A stretch of 64,000 nt of DNA from CAVVMA01 sp963830715. GTDB lineage: Bacteria; Desulfobacterota; Binatia; Binatales; Binataceae. Below the pieces are notes generated by a model, which worked only from the letters and a program-made list of their open reading frames with translations, searched no databases and was not told the DNA's origin. Where the stretch lies: contig CAWHNS010000024.1 of the NCBI GenBank assembly GCA_963830715.1, positions 310,001-374,000 of the forward strand. The letters run 5' to 3'. Both the position numbers and the translations under genes were made by a program. Positions 26,355 to 36,661 of this stretch are shown in pieces (the first letter of the stretch is position 1; each line of letters begins with the position of its first letter).

Positions 26355-29300
26355 TCAGGGCTTTTCGCGCTGGCGCGTGCCGAGCAGGTACACTCCGCCG
26401 GCCAGCGGAATCGAGAGCGTCATCGCGAATGCCAGCCCGCCAATCACCGCGAGCGCGAGCGGCTGCTGGACCTTCGCGCCGGCCCCCAAACCGATCGCGA
26501 GCGGGAACAACCCGGCCGCGGTTGCCATCGTGGTCATCATGATCGGCCGCAGCCGGATGTTGACCGCCCCGATCAGCGCCGCACGCGGCGCCGCCCCCGA
26601 GGCGACCTCGCGCTCGGCACGGTCGAGCAGCAGCACGCCGTTCTTGGCTGCGATTCCGACCACCATGATCAATCCCATGAACGAGGAGATGTTGAGCGTG
26701 ATGCCGGTCAACCGCAGCGCGACGAGACTCCCGGCCAGTGAAGGAATCGCTCCGAGCAGGACGGCCATCGCGGGCGTGAATCGCGCGAACTCCCACATCA
26801 GGACCAGGAACACGCCGGCCGTTGCAGCGATCAGCACCAGCGCCAGCTCCGCGAACGCCTTTTGCTGCTCGGCGTAGAGGCCGCCGTATTCCAGCGTTAC
26901 CCCCGGCGGCAGACTGAGATCGGAGAGGCGGCGCCTGGCCTCCGCAATCGCCGTTCCCAGGTCGATTCCCGAAAGCCGCGCGGTGACGTGGATTACCGGG
27001 CGGAGCCGCTCGCGAGCCATCTCGGCGCGCACGCCCAGCCACTTGAGCCTGACCACCGAGCTCAGGGGAACCGTCCCTCCGTCGGGCGTGGTCAGCATCA
27101 CTTCGGACAGGGACGACAGGTCTTGATGGAAAATATCGGGGTAGCGGACGCGCACGCCGAACAGGCGGTCGCCGGCGCGCACTTCGGTGGCGACGGTGCC
27201 GGCCACTACCGTCTCGAGCGCGGCGCGCACGTCCTCGGCGGAGATCCGGTAGCGCTCGGCGGCGGTCTCGTCGACCAGAATCTCCTGCGTTGGAATACTC
27301 AGTACGATTCCGTTGAATACATCGACCAGGCCTTTTACCTGCCTGAGTCGATCGGCGACCTGGTCGGCGGTTGCTTCGAGCACGGCCTCGTCGGAGCCGA
27401 AAATCTTGACCTCGACCGGCTGGGGCACGCCGGTAAGATCACCGATGAGGTCTTGCAGCACCTGCGAGAACTCAATCCGCACTCCAGGCACCGCACTTAG
27501 GATCCGATCGCGTACGGAGTCCATTATCCGGTCGATATCGCGGGAACGGTTCTGGTTGAGCCGCACCGACAAGTCGCCGCGATTCGACTCGGTCAGAAAA
27601 AAACCGAGCTGCGTGCCCGTGCGCCGCGAGAAAGCCGCCACCTCCGGCGTCGCGCGCAGGATGTCCTCGATCTTGCCGAGCAGGACGCCTGTATCGTCGA
27701 GGCTGCTCTGCGGCGGCATGAAGTAATCCAGGACGAAAGCGCCCTCATCCATCGCCGGCAGGTAGTCGGTGCCGACGGTCTGGTAGAGCGCGCCCGCAAC
27801 CGCGATCGCCGCGGCGGCAAGCACGATCGAGAGCAGCGGAAATCGCACGAACGGCCGCAGACCGGCGTCGTAGGCCCCGCGCACGATCGCGAAAGCGCGG
27901 CCGGCGGGACGGGCCTTGGGGCGCCATCGCCCGGCGATCGCTTCCAGGGCGGGAGTGAAGTAGAGCGACAGCACCAGTGAGATAGCCAGTCCCGCGCCCA
28001 GCGTTGCCGCCAGCGCCCGAAAGAAACTACCTGTCACGCCGGACAGGAAGACCAGCGGCGCGAACACCACGATCACGGTCAGGGTCGAGGCGACAAGCGG
28101 ACGGCGCAATTCGTCCAACGCGGCGCCGATCGCCCCGGCGGCATCGGCGCCCCCCGCGCGCGCCCGATGAATCGCCTCGATCATCACGATCGCGTCATCG
28201 ATGAACAAGCCGATGCCCGCGGCCAGCCCGCCGAGCGTCATCATGTTGAACGTCAGGTTGCCTGCCTTCATCACCAGGATCGTGATCGCGATCGTGCACG
28301 GCACCACGATCGCGGCGACCAGCGCGCTCAGCGCCGACAGGGTGAACATCCAGACCACCGCGACCGCGAGCAGCAGTCCGAGCACGATCGCGTCGCGCAC
28401 GCTCTTGAAGGATTCGCTGACCAGCGCGGCCTGGTCGTACGAAATCGAGAAGTCAACGTCGGGATAGGCGCGACGGAACCCGTCGATCAGCTTGCGCGTC
28501 TCGGCGGCGATCTGCTCGGTGTTGCCGCCGGGCATCCGCGATACCCCGACCAGCACCGCCGGTCCGCGCTCCGAGGCAGCGCGGATATAGTCCTCGCGGA
28601 TGTCAAGCTCGACCGTGCCGATATCGCGCACGTGCACCGGCTGACCGCCGGCATTCGCGACCGGCACGTTGAGCAGCTGATCCTGCTCGTGGAGATCCGA
28701 AGAGACGACCGCCAGCAGCATCCGATGTGAGTCGACTATCCGCCCCGCCGAGGCGATCACGTTCGCCGCACTCAGCCCGCTGACAACCTGCGCGGCTGAG
28801 AGTTTGTGCGCGAGCATCCGGCCAGGATCCAGCCGCACCACGTATTCGCGATACTTTCCGCCGACCATCTCGACCCGATACACGCCGGGAATCCGATGAA
28901 GGCTGGGGATCACGTCGTAGAACGCGATATCGGTCAGCTCGGGGAGCGTGCGAACCTTCGAGCTCAGACTCAGATCGATGATCGGGAAAGTGCCGGTGGT
29001 CAGGAGCCTCGTTTCGTAGGTCGTGCCCGGAGGCAGAGAGCCGCGAACCTCGCCGAGAGCGGCATTGAGCAACTGGTAGCCCGACGGTCGGATCGGTACC
29101 GTCGGCGAAAGTGACGTCCACCTCCGCGCTGCCGCGGGTGGTGGCCGAGCGGACCAGGCTGGTGCCGACCACGCCGTATGCCGCCTCTTCAAGCGGTCGC
29201 GTGACCGTGACCTGCACCTGTTCGGCGGGGAGGTCGCCGCTGTCGGCGAGAATGATCGCGCGCGGGAACACCAGTTCGGGAAAGATCGAGCTCGGAATCG

Positions 29301-29376
29301 AGGGGGCGATAATCAGCCCGAGCGCACTTAAGCCGATCGCGGCGAACAGCGCCAGGATGGTGTTGTGCGGTCTCAA
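26355..29376 (-). CDS. RND-family efflux pump inner-membrane transporter (frameshifted)
   Basis: The inner-membrane, proton-driven RND transporter of a tripartite efflux system; it is about 1007 residues. The N-terminus (PHNTILALFAAIGLSALGLII) is the first helix, with porter domains after it. TM4 carries GLFIDDAIVMIEAIHR, where the acidic pair fits proton relay. Motifs such as YLPAMDEGAFVLDYFMPP are CzcA/CusA-like, while the DD pair is HAE1-like, so substrate class (metal or organic) is left open. An extra base at about 29090 breaks the frame (VTFADGTD to PSGYQLLNAALGEVRG). The ATG overlaps the adaptor stop (ATGA). Confidence 0.85.
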
Positions 29377-30375
29377 TTCTGCGCGATCATCGGATGAACT
29401 CTGAGCCCGTCCGACAGCGCGTATCCTCCCGAGGTGATCACGATCTGCCCCGCGCTGAGCCCGCGCGTTATCTGCACCAGGTCTGCGCTGCGGATACCGA
29501 CCGCGACCGCGATCCGATGCGCCAGTCCGTCGGGGCCGGCGGTGAAGACGTAAAAGCCGCCATGCTCGGCGTCCTGGAAGAGCGCGGCGGCTGGAATCAC
29601 CGTAGCCGCGGGCACCGACTCGGTCACGATGCGCGCTTCTACGGCCGCGCCGGCCGCGTCGATTCGCGGCGTCCCGGTGAACTCCAGGCGCACCGGGGTG
29701 GTTGCACCGTTGGCGTCAAAGCTGGGTGACAATGCAATCAGCTTCGCGTGGAATTCGACTCCGGGGCGTACTTGCGACGTCACTATCGCGTTCATTCCGG
29801 GCTTGAGCAGATGGACGGAATCGATCGGGGCCGCCGCCTCGACGAATACGCTGGTCGGATCGATCAGGTCGGCGAGCGGGTCCAGATCGGCGACGAATTG
29901 TCCGGCGGTCACCAGCCGCTGGGCGACGATCGCGCTCTCGGGCGCGACCACCGCGATTCCGGGGATCTTCGTATAGCGCTTCACCGATTTCTCGAGCGCG
30001 GCAGCGTGCTCGGGGTCAAGGCGCCTGGCGGTTTCGAGTCCGGCCTGTGCGGCTTCGCTCTCGCGGTTGATGATGTGCGCAACGACTTGTCCGCGACGGA
30101 CCCGATCCCCGCTGTTGAGGTTGAGGCCGGTGATTCGTCCGGCGGCGGGCGCACGAAGCTCAAGATGCCGGCGCGCGACGGTGAGGCCGAGCAGGCGAAG
30201 TTCGCGGTGCATCGATGCGATCGCGACCGGCGCCGCCGTGACCGACATTGAGATTGACGCGGGCTCGCCGGGCGTCCCCAGGCGCCTCGTCGCCGGTGGC
30301 GCCTCGGCATCCGGCAAGCGCGATCGGCGCGGCCAATGCCAATGCGAGCGCCGCGATTATCGAAAGCCGCTTCAT
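29373..30375 (-). CDS. RND efflux periplasmic adaptor lipoprotein (frameshifted)
   Basis: The membrane-fusion (adaptor) subunit of the pump. A lipoprotein signal (MKRLSIIAALALALAAPIALAGC) starts at 30375, and an extra base at about 30306-30311 throws the frame just after the lipobox. The downstream frame gives DAEAPPATRRLGTPG and the adaptor body. That body has the biotinyl-lipoyl segment (LELRAPAAGRITGLNLNSGDRVRRGQVV) and beta-barrel (PGMNAIVTSQVRPGVEFHAKLIALSP), and the C-terminal ALSDGLRV. It is translationally coupled to the transporter and 3 bases after the outer-membrane gene. Confidence 0.82.
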
Positions 30376-30377
30376 TC

Positions 30378-31634
30378 TCACTGCGTCAGGCCGAGCGCGA
30401 GGGCGGCCTCGGCCTCCGCCTGGCGCGCCGCGAATTCCCGATCCATCCGATCGATCCGGATGCGCTCCGACTGCTGGTACGAGTCGAGCACTTCCAGCAT
30501 CGTGGCCCCGCCGCCGCCCAGGAAGCGCGTCCACGAAAGCGCGAAAGCGTCATCGGCGGTCGGCTGCTCGCGAGACAAAATCTCCAGCGCTTCGCCGGCC
30601 TGCCGGTATCGAAGCATCGCGTCTGCCAGCGCGCGCTTCAATTCCAGCTCGGTCTGGCGCCGCGCCGCCTGCGCCTCCCGCAGACGCGCCCTTGCCTGAT
30701 CGATACGGGCATCGATCGCGCCGCCGGCGAAGATCGGCACCGACACCAGACCGTCATACGAGGCGCCCGCTCGATGCTCGAACGTGTTGGGCGGATCCAC
30801 CCCCAGGAATCCCGCCGTCAACGCTATGTGCAGCGTGGGGTAGCGCTCCGCCCTGGCCGCCTCTTCCTCGAGTGCCGCCGACTGAACTTGCCTCATCGCG
30901 GCAGCGAGTATCGGACTGCGGGAAATTTCGCCGGCAGGGGCGGGCCGGAATCCTTCGATCTCCGCGGCCTGCAGGTCGCCGCCCCATTCGCCGACAAGCG
31001 AGCCGAGCACCACCGAAGCGCGCTCGCGATCGCGCCTGGCCGTTGACACGGCCAGCTCGGTATCGTCGCGCGCGACCTGGATCTTCAGCACGTCGTTGGC
31101 GATCGCCTTTCCGGTCCGGACCAGCGACCTGGTAGTCGCAACGTAACGGGCGAGCCGGTCGAGACTCGATTCGAGTTCCCGTTGCGCATGGAGACTTCGC
31201 AGCAGATCGAAATACGCGACCTTGGTGTCGGAAACGATTTGAGCGCGGGCCGCCGCGATGCCCAGCCGGGCGGCTTCGTTCGCATAGCGGGCGGCGCGCA
31301 CCTGCGCCATCCGGCGCCCGAAATCCCAGGCGGTGTAATCCAGCATCAGCATCGCATCGCTCTGGCCGCGATTGGTGACTACCGGATCGTACCCCGGCGC
31401 CTGGGTGTATTCGCCCTGCCCGGTGATAGCGGGAAACAGCGGCCCGCGCGCCTCGCGCACCTGGGCCTCGCTCAGATCGCTGTTGGCCGCGGCTTCGGCG
31501 ACGGTTGGCGCGAACTTGAGTGCGCGATCGATCGCGTCGTTGAGAGTGATCGTCTCGGCGCCCGCGGCAGGACGCGGGTTCGCCAGCGCACCGAGCGTAA
31601 CGATAGCCACTACGATAGTCAGGATGGACCGCAT
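30378..31634 (-). CDS. TolC-family outer-membrane efflux protein
   Basis: The outer-membrane channel of the efflux system, about 418 residues. A signal peptide (MRSILTIVVAIVTLGALANPRPAAGAE) precedes two repeats of the outer membrane efflux domain, with long heptad-like helices (ARARLREAQAARRQTELELKRALADAMLRYRQAGEALEIL). The start at 31634 is chosen because it begins the signal peptide; the longer ORF from 31685 adds an atypical extension. It is first in the efflux operon (OMP-adaptor-pump), so its promoter should be in 31635-31745. Confidence 0.85.
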   Translation of the reverse strand: MRSILTIVVAIVTLGALANPRPAAGAETITLNDAIDRALKFAPTVAEAAANSDLSEAQVREARGPLFPAITGQGEYTQAPGYDPVVTNRGQSDAMLMLDYTAWDFGRRMAQVRAARYANEAARLGIAAARAQIVSDTKVAYFDLLRSLHAQRELESSLDRLARYVATTRSLVRTGKAIANDVLKIQVARDDTELAVSTARRDRERASVVLGSLVGEWGGDLQAAEIEGFRPAPAGEISRSPILAAAMRQVQSAALEEEAARAERYPTLHIALTAGFLGVDPPNTFEHRAGASYDGLVSVPIFAGGAIDARIDQARARLREAQAARRQTELELKRALADAMLRYRQAGEALEILSREQPTADDAFALSWTRFLGGGGATMLEVLDSYQQSERIRIDRMDREFAARQAEAEAALALGLTQ

Positions 31635-31745
31635 GGGCCGATAATACCAGCCGGTGCCGATCGCGCCCAATTTGTGGCCCCGCATGTCGCGGCGCCTCGA
31701 CCCGCACCCTAATCTAATCGCGCTACGCGCGGCGCGCGCTCGCGC

Positions 31746-32231
31746 TCATTTCCATGGGAGCGGCTGCCCGAGGCCGTGGGTTAGTCCTTCGACGTCCTTG
31801 GCGGAATAGACGTGGCGCGGCGGCGTTTCGAAGGTCTGGTAGGGGCGAAGGCGCAAAACCACTCGCTTTTCCGTAATCGCACCCTGCCTGATCGTCGGCC
31901 GCACCGATTCCGGCATCGCCTGCCCCGCCATCACGCCCGCGATTCTCATCATCAGATCGGCAGCCGCGTCGAGGTCGGTCTCGATCGATGCGTCGCAGTA
32001 GACCTGGAGGTAAGTCGGCGGCCACTTCTCGTCGAGTACGCAAAGTGAAACCCTGGGATTGCGCCGCACCGCCTTGGCCTTTCCGCGCCCGGCCATCGTG
32101 GAGACCAGCAGGTCGTCGCCCTCCGAAACGTAGTAGACGATCGACATCGAGGGTCCGTCGTGTTTGCGGTTGTAGCCGAATATGGCCGTGCGATGGGCCC
32201 GGACGAACTCCCTGCGCTCCGCCTGATTCAT
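31746..32231 (-). CDS. PPOX-class flavin/F420-dependent enzyme
   Basis: A 161-residue split-barrel protein of the pyridoxamine-phosphate-oxidase-like class, near the TIGR03618 F420-dependent group. Visible are AIFGYNRKHDGPSMSIVYYV, then LLVSTMAGRGKAKAVRRNPRVSLCVL, a typical cofactor-binding strand set, and PTYLQVYCDA. Members reduce or oxidise small molecules with FMN or F420; the substrate is unknown. The ATG at 32231 has a perfect AGGAGGTG upstream, which fixes this start. The gene is divergent from the VOC-FAH-Ddn operon. Confidence 0.75.
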   Translation of the reverse strand: MNQAERREFVRAHRTAIFGYNRKHDGPSMSIVYYVSEGDDLLVSTMAGRGKAKAVRRNPRVSLCVLDEKWPPTYLQVYCDASIETDLDAAADLMMRIAGVMAGQAMPESVRPTIRQGAITEKRVVLRLRPYQTFETPPRHVYSAKDVEGLTHGLGQPLPWK

Positions 32232-32327
32232 TTTCACCTCCTGGCTGCGTGCTGCGATTTCTCCGTCGCGCTTGACTGCGCCGGTCTGAAAGTCGATTTT
32301 ATCGGGAAAGACGAGGAGTTCACCAAT

Positions 32328-32925
32328 ATGAACGCCAGGCATGAAACCAATGGAACAGAACACGGTCGTATCGCGCCGACCAGGTTCGCGCACGCGGTCC
32401 TGCGCACCAACAAGTTCAAGCCGATGGTCGACTGGTACCGGACGGTGCTCGAGGCCGATATCGCCTACGCGAACGACATGATCGCCTTCCTGACATACGA
32501 CGACGAGCACCATCGCATCGCGATTCTCTCCGTGCCCGGCCTGACCGAGCGCTCGGCCAACAGCGTTGGCCTCGATCATCTGGCCTACACGTACGCCGGG
32601 ATGCCGGAGACTCGTGGCCACCTACGAGCGGCTCAAGGCGGCGGGCATCGTTCCGGTCTGGACGATCAATCATGGACCGACCACCTCGATGTACTACGCC
32701 GATCCCGACGGCAACAAGGTCGAACTGCAAATCGACAACTTCGATACCGCCGAAGAGCTGAACGCGTTCTTCCGGTCGGGCGAATTCGCGCGCAATCCAA
32801 TCGGCATCAATTTCGATCCTGAAGCGTTGGCGCGCCGATTTCACCAGGGCGTGCCGATCTCGGACTTGAAGAAGCCGGGCTTCGGCGCATCCGGCGGTGC
32901 CGACCCCGGCGCGAGGGCAAAGTGA
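32328..32925 (+). CDS. VOC-superfamily (glyoxalase/dioxygenase-like) protein, frameshifted
   Basis: A vicinal-oxygen-chelate fold protein resembling extradiol dioxygenase/biphenyl-diol dioxygenase halves. The N-terminal module has TRFAHAVLRTNKFKPMVDWYRTVL (first metal His) and the C-terminal part has ATYERLKAAGIVPVWTINHGPTTSMYYADPDGNKVELQ (metal His and Glu). An extra base near 32610 separates the halves. The start at 32328 has GAGGAG upstream. The stop overlaps the GTG start of the FAH hydrolase gene by 4 bases, so the two are probably a catabolic pair: ring or keto-acid cleavage, followed by hydrolysis. The substrate is unknown. Confidence 0.75.
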
Positions 32926-33797
32926 AACTCGTGACTTTCACCAATCAGGGCTCGACGCGGATCGGCGTCGTGGTCGAGGATTCGATTGTCGATCTCGCCG
33001 CAGAGGCGCCGGACCTGCCGCGCGAGATGGCGGCGTTCCTGGCTGCCGGAGCCGGGGCGATCGATCGCGCGCGCAAGGCCGCCGATAAGGGCGCGCGCCG
33101 AATTCCTCTGGCGCAGGTAAAGCTCGAGGCGCCGGTGATGCATCCCGCCGAATTCCTGGCGATCGGACTCAACTACGCCGACCACGCCGCCGAGAGCAAA
33201 ACCCCGGCGCCGCAGTTTCCCCTGTTCTTCAACAAGCAGACCAGTTGCGTGACCGGCCCGTACGATCCCATCCATCTGCCGCGCGTGTCGTCGGCGCTCG
33301 ACTACGAGGGCGAGTTGGGATTCGTGATCGGCCGGCGATGCCGTCATGTGCCGCGCGCGCGGGCACGGGAGGTGATCGCGGGCTACCTCGTGGTCCACGA
33401 CGTGAGCGTGCGCGATTGGCAATTCAAGGCGCAGACCATGACGCTCGGCAAGTCGTTCGACACGCACGGCCCGATGGGCCCGTGGATCGTCACTCCCGAC
33501 GAGGTCGGGGATCCGCACACGCTCGAGTTGCGCACCTGGGTGAACGGCGAACTGCGGCAGCACTCGAACACCAAAAATCTGATCTTCGATTGTTTCGCGC
33601 AAGTCGAAACGCTGTCCACGGTTTTCACGCTTCAGCCCGGCATGGTGGTATCGACCGGGACTCCGGCGGGTGTCGCAATGGCCATGAAGCCGCCGCGCTT
33701 TCTCCGCGCCGGCGACGTGGTGCGAATCGAGGTCGAGCGCATCGGCCATCTCGAGAACCGCGTGATCGACGAGCCGGCCGAGACCGCGGTTTTCTAA
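32922..33797 (+). CDS. Fumarylacetoacetate-hydrolase (FAH) family protein
   Basis: A 291-residue metal-dependent hydrolase or hydratase of the FAH family. The metal site is intact: FLAIGLNYADHAAESKT (substrate loop and His), DYEGELGFVIG (paired acidic ligands) and VVHDVSVRDWQF. The family acts on fumarylacetoacetate, 2-keto-4-pentenoates or acylpyruvates in aromatic and keto-acid catabolism. The GTG start overlaps the VOC stop (GTGA). The gene belongs with VOC and the Ddn-like protein 13 bases downstream. Confidence 0.85.
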   Translation: MKLVTFTNQGSTRIGVVVEDSIVDLAAEAPDLPREMAAFLAAGAGAIDRARKAADKGARRIPLAQVKLEAPVMHPAEFLAIGLNYADHAAESKTPAPQFPLFFNKQTSCVTGPYDPIHLPRVSSALDYEGELGFVIGRRCRHVPRARAREVIAGYLVVHDVSVRDWQFKAQTMTLGKSFDTHGPMGPWIVTPDEVGDPHTLELRTWVNGELRQHSNTKNLIFDCFAQVETLSTVFTLQPGMVVSTGTPAGVAMAMKPPRFLRAGDVVRIEVERIGHLENRVIDEPAETAVF

Positions 33798-33810
33798 GCG
33801 GAGGCGCGCG

Positions 33811-34236
33811 ATGAAAACCAACCCGATACAGGCTCAGATCATCCGGTGGTTCAGCCAGTTTCATGTCGTGACCTATCGGCTGTGGGGCGGATGGGGTCCG
33901 CTCAACCGCAACACCCTGATCCTCACGACCCGCGGGCGCAAGAGCGGGCGCGAAATCTCAAAGCCGCTGCTGTATTTCGAGGATCACGGGCGGGTCTATA
34001 TCGTGGCGTCCTACGGCGGAAGCGATACGCCGCCGGCCTGGTATCTCAATCTGGTCAGGAATCCGGAGGTCAAGGTCGAAATCGGACGGTTAGCCGGGAC
34101 CTACCGGGCGCGCACGCTCTCGGCGGAGGAGGCCGAGCCCATATGGCCGCGCCTGCTCGCTGTTTATCCCACCTACGCCGAGTATCAGAAAAAGACTACC
34201 CGTACGATCCCGATCGTGGAGCTGGCGCCGGCGTAG
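33811..34236 (+). CDS. Ddn-like deazaflavin (F420)-dependent nitroreductase family protein
   Basis: A 141-residue split-barrel protein of the deazaflavin-dependent nitroreductase (DUF385) family. The segments LILTTRGRKSGREISKPLLYF, VASYGGSDTPPAWYLNL and NPEVKVEIG are the family hallmarks; the first holds the cofactor-binding RGRKSG. In mycobacteria, relatives bind F420H2. It follows the FAH gene by 13 bases. Together with the PPOX-class and LLM-class genes elsewhere in the window it suggests that the organism makes F420; no F420 biosynthesis gene is visible here. Confidence 0.8.
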   Translation: MKTNPIQAQIIRWFSQFHVVTYRLWGGWGPLNRNTLILTTRGRKSGREISKPLLYFEDHGRVYIVASYGGSDTPPAWYLNLVRNPEVKVEIGRLAGTYRARTLSAEEAEPIWPRLLAVYPTYAEYQKKTTRTIPIVELAPA

Positions 34237-34246
34237 CCGGCCGGCC

Positions 34247-34265
34247 AGGCCCTGTGCGCGGGCCT
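34247..34265. terminator. Bidirectional terminator hairpin
   Basis: AGGCCC at 34247-34252 and GGGCCT at 34260-34265, with a 7-base loop. It is a perfect short hairpin between the convergent Ddn-like gene and the VOC gene, overlapping the latter's stop. No U-run follows, so it is a weak candidate intrinsic terminator for either strand. Confidence 0.35.
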
Positions 34266-34648
34266 AGTCGGTCCGCTGCATGAACTCGAGGCGGTTGCCG
34301 AACGGATCGCGCACGAAGAAGCGCTTCTGGCCCGGGAGCTGGTTGCCTTCTTTCACCTCGATACCCGCGGCCCGCAGACGCGACCCGAGAGCCTCCAAAT
34401 CCGCCACCCGAAAGCCGGCGTGCCGCCGCGACGCGCGATTGCCGCCCGACGCGCCGGCCTCGGCGCTCAGATGGACCTGCTGCGCAGCCGCACCAATACC
34501 AGGCGCCGCGCGGAGACTCCTCGTGAGCCATGCGCGGCGTCGGCTCGAGCCCGAGCACGCCGCCGTAAAACTGCCGGGCGCGCTCGAGCGCCTCGGAACC
34601 CTCGTCAATGGTCAGGTTCAGATGGTCAACTCCGACTATCAGCGGCAT
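34264..34648 (-). CDS. Small VOC-fold protein (glyoxalase/fosfomycin-type), frameshifted
   Basis: A roughly 128-residue glyoxalase-like protein. The N-terminal half is MPLIVGVDHLNLTIDEGSE...FYGGVLGLEPTPRM with the metal His in VDHL. The C-terminal half contains RHAGFRVADLEALGSRL and RFFVRDPFGNRLEFMQRTD, with the second His and the metal Glu in NRLEF. An extra base near 34485-34500 breaks the frame after AWYWCG. Function is unknown. It lies between the Ddn-like gene and the divergent alcohol dehydrogenase gene. Confidence 0.65.
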
Positions 34649-34789
34649 CGCAGTAATCTCCCGCTTCAAGCCTACTAGCAATGCGCGCCGAGTCCAGCAA
34701 ACCCGCCCGCGCGGCATATGGGTTCAGCGCTCGCGGCTCGACGCGGTTTTCTGCTATGACCGACTAGTTTCTTGGAGGCGAATCAGCCA

Positions 34790-35883
34790 ATGAGCAAGAT
34801 CAGGCAGCGTGTTTTCACGGTCCCAAGCAGCCGCTCACGATCGAACAGGTCGAGGTGGACAAGCCCCAGGGACGCGAGGTGCTGGTGCGCACGGTCGCCG
34901 CCGGCGTATGCCATAGCGACCTGCACTTCGTCGAGGGACTCTATCCTCTGCCGGCGCCGGCGGTGCTCGGACATGAATCCGCCGGAATCGTCGAAGCAGT
35001 CGGCGATCGGGTCACCGATGTGAAGCCTGGCGATCACGTTATCGCGTGCCTGTCGGTATTCTGCGGGCATTGCGCGCAGTGCCTCTCGGGGCATCCCAAT
35101 CGATGCGCGAACAGGGCGGAGCTTCAGCGCGGAAAGTCCGACCAGCCCCGGCTGTCGCTGGGCGGCAAGCCGGTCATCCAGTTCGCGGATATCGCCGGAT
35201 ATGCGGAGAAGATGCTCCTGCACGAGAACGCGCTGGTGAAGATCACCAATGAGATGCCGCTGGACCGGGCGGCGCTTATCGGATGCGGCGTAACGACCGG
35301 GGTCGGCGCCGCGCTCAACACCGCGCGGGTCGAGCCGGGCTCGACGGTGGCGGTGTTCGGGGCTGGCGGCGTCGGTCTGGCGGCGATCCAGGGCGCGCGG
35401 ATCGCGGGGCCCGGCGGATAATCGCAGTGGACGTGTTCGAGAACAAACTCGCGATGGCGAAGCGGCTCGGCGCCACGGACACCGTCGATGCGTCCTCGAC
35501 CGATCCGGTCAAGGCTATCAGGGAGATGACCGACGGCGGCGTGGACTACTCATTCGAGGCGATCGGGCTCGAAAACCACCGCCGAGCAGGCATTCTACTG
35601 CCTGGTGCCGGGCGGCACGGCGACCGTGATTGGGATGATCCCGGTAGGGCAGAAGATCGAAATCGAGGGTCGTTACTTCCTGACCGAGCGCCGAATCCAG
35701 GGCACCAACATGGGCTCGAACCGCTTCCGGATCGACATGCCGCGCTATATCGATTTCTACATGCAGGGACGGCTCAATCTGGACGATATGGTAAGCCGCA
35801 AAGGGCGGCTCGGCGACGTCAACGAAGCCTTCCGCGCCATGAAGGCGGGAGAAGTCGCCCGCACCGTCCTGATGTTCGAGTGA
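34790..35883 (+). CDS. Zinc-dependent alcohol dehydrogenase (frameshifted three times)
   Basis: A medium-chain zinc alcohol dehydrogenase, about 364 residues after repair. The catalytic zinc site shows GVCHSDLHF and GHESAGIVEAVG, the structural zinc site CGHCAQCLSGHPNRC, and the Rossmann motif VAVFGAGGVGLAA. The late part reads VPGGTATVIGMIPVG and RRIQGTNMGSNRF, typical of the AdhD/FrmA-type long ADHs. Three single-base errors are inferred: a missing G at about 34803, a missing base at about 35418 and an extra base at about 35573. The oxidised alcohol is unknown; it may feed the neighbouring catabolic genes. Confidence 0.82.
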
Positions 35884-35954
35884 GGGGACGCAACCACTGA
35901 TGAACACAGACGCCCGCGGACCGGGCGTGGGCGTCATGTCTACTTCGTGCCAAG

Positions 35955-36107
35955 CAGGCCGTTGAGGAAAGCCTCAACAGCCTGCGCCCTCTCTCTTATC
36001 TCCCCCTGGACAGGGGGAGAAGATCAAGGAAGGTGGCCAGTTTTCATGCAGGGTGTTGAGGGCGATGGAGTCGATTCCGGTCGCTCGCGGTCTTCTCAAC
36101 ACCCTGC
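35955..36107. repeat. Composite palindromic repeat element
   Basis: Three hairpins in 150 bases. The first has arms 35955-35967 and 35972-35984 (loop AAAG, one mismatch). The second is a perfect 10-base arm pair (TCTCCCCCTG) at 35999-36020 with a 2-base centre. The third has perfect 13-base arms GCAGGGTGTTGAG at 36048-36060 and its complement at 36095-36107. Arms 1 and 3 share a GTTGAG/CTCAAC core. The last arm enters the end of the kinase gene. This looks like a REP/MITE-type element, perhaps also a terminator for both flanking genes. Confidence 0.6.
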
Positions 36108-36650
36108 GAGGAAGCCGGCCAGCCTGGCTATCTGCTCGTCGGGTGCAAGCGCACCCTCCAGGCGCACGCGCGCGCAGGGCAGCGTTGTGAGCCATTTTTC
36201 GTGCAGGCGCAGGCTGCGGATGGTCTCGTCGCCCAGATCGTAGGATGCAGCCCAGCTCATGAACGCATCGTAGGTCTCGCGCATCTTTCCGCCCGGAGCG
36301 ATAGCGTCCGCGCCCCAGCGGCCGCGTTCGCGTTCTCTCAGCCGCGCCATCCGGATATCGTGCGGCACGAACAGGAAAACGACCAATTCATAGAGCGGGA
36401 CGAAAATATTGCCCCATCTGCACATCGATCCTGTAACGACCCATCGCCGATGCTCACGGAGAGCGCCGGCTAACAACCGCTGTCGTTCGCCGACCTCGCG
36501 CTGATGCTGGAACGGCGGATCGCTCGGCTCCCAGAAATAGTTGTCAACATCGATGTGCTGATAGCCGTAGCGCGCTGCGAGTAGCGCGCCCAGCGTGGAG
36601 GTACCCGAGCCGGAAGCCCCCAAAATGTGGATGCGATCGGCGATGGCCAA
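36096..36650 (-). CDS. Small P-loop kinase-like protein
   Basis: A 184-residue P-loop NTPase of the adenylate-kinase-like AAA_18 kind. The Walker A is GASGSGTSTLG; the start is a TTG with no strong ribosome binding site. Other recognisable parts are YQHIDVDNYFWEPSDPP, with an acidic acceptor pair, and MARLRERERGRWG, a likely lid. The family often phosphorylates small molecules; the substrate is unknown. It follows the two small HTH genes. Its last codons lie within a 13-base inverted repeat. Confidence 0.6.
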   Translation of the reverse strand: MAIADRIHILGASGSGTSTLGALLAARYGYQHIDVDNYFWEPSDPPFQHQREVGERQRLLAGALREHRRWVVTGSMCRWGNIFVPLYELVVFLFVPHDIRMARLRERERGRWGADAIAPGGKMRETYDAFMSWAASYDLGDETIRSLRLHEKWLTTLPCARVRLEGALAPDEQIARLAGFLAGC

Positions 36651-36661
36651 AGTTCGAGTGG

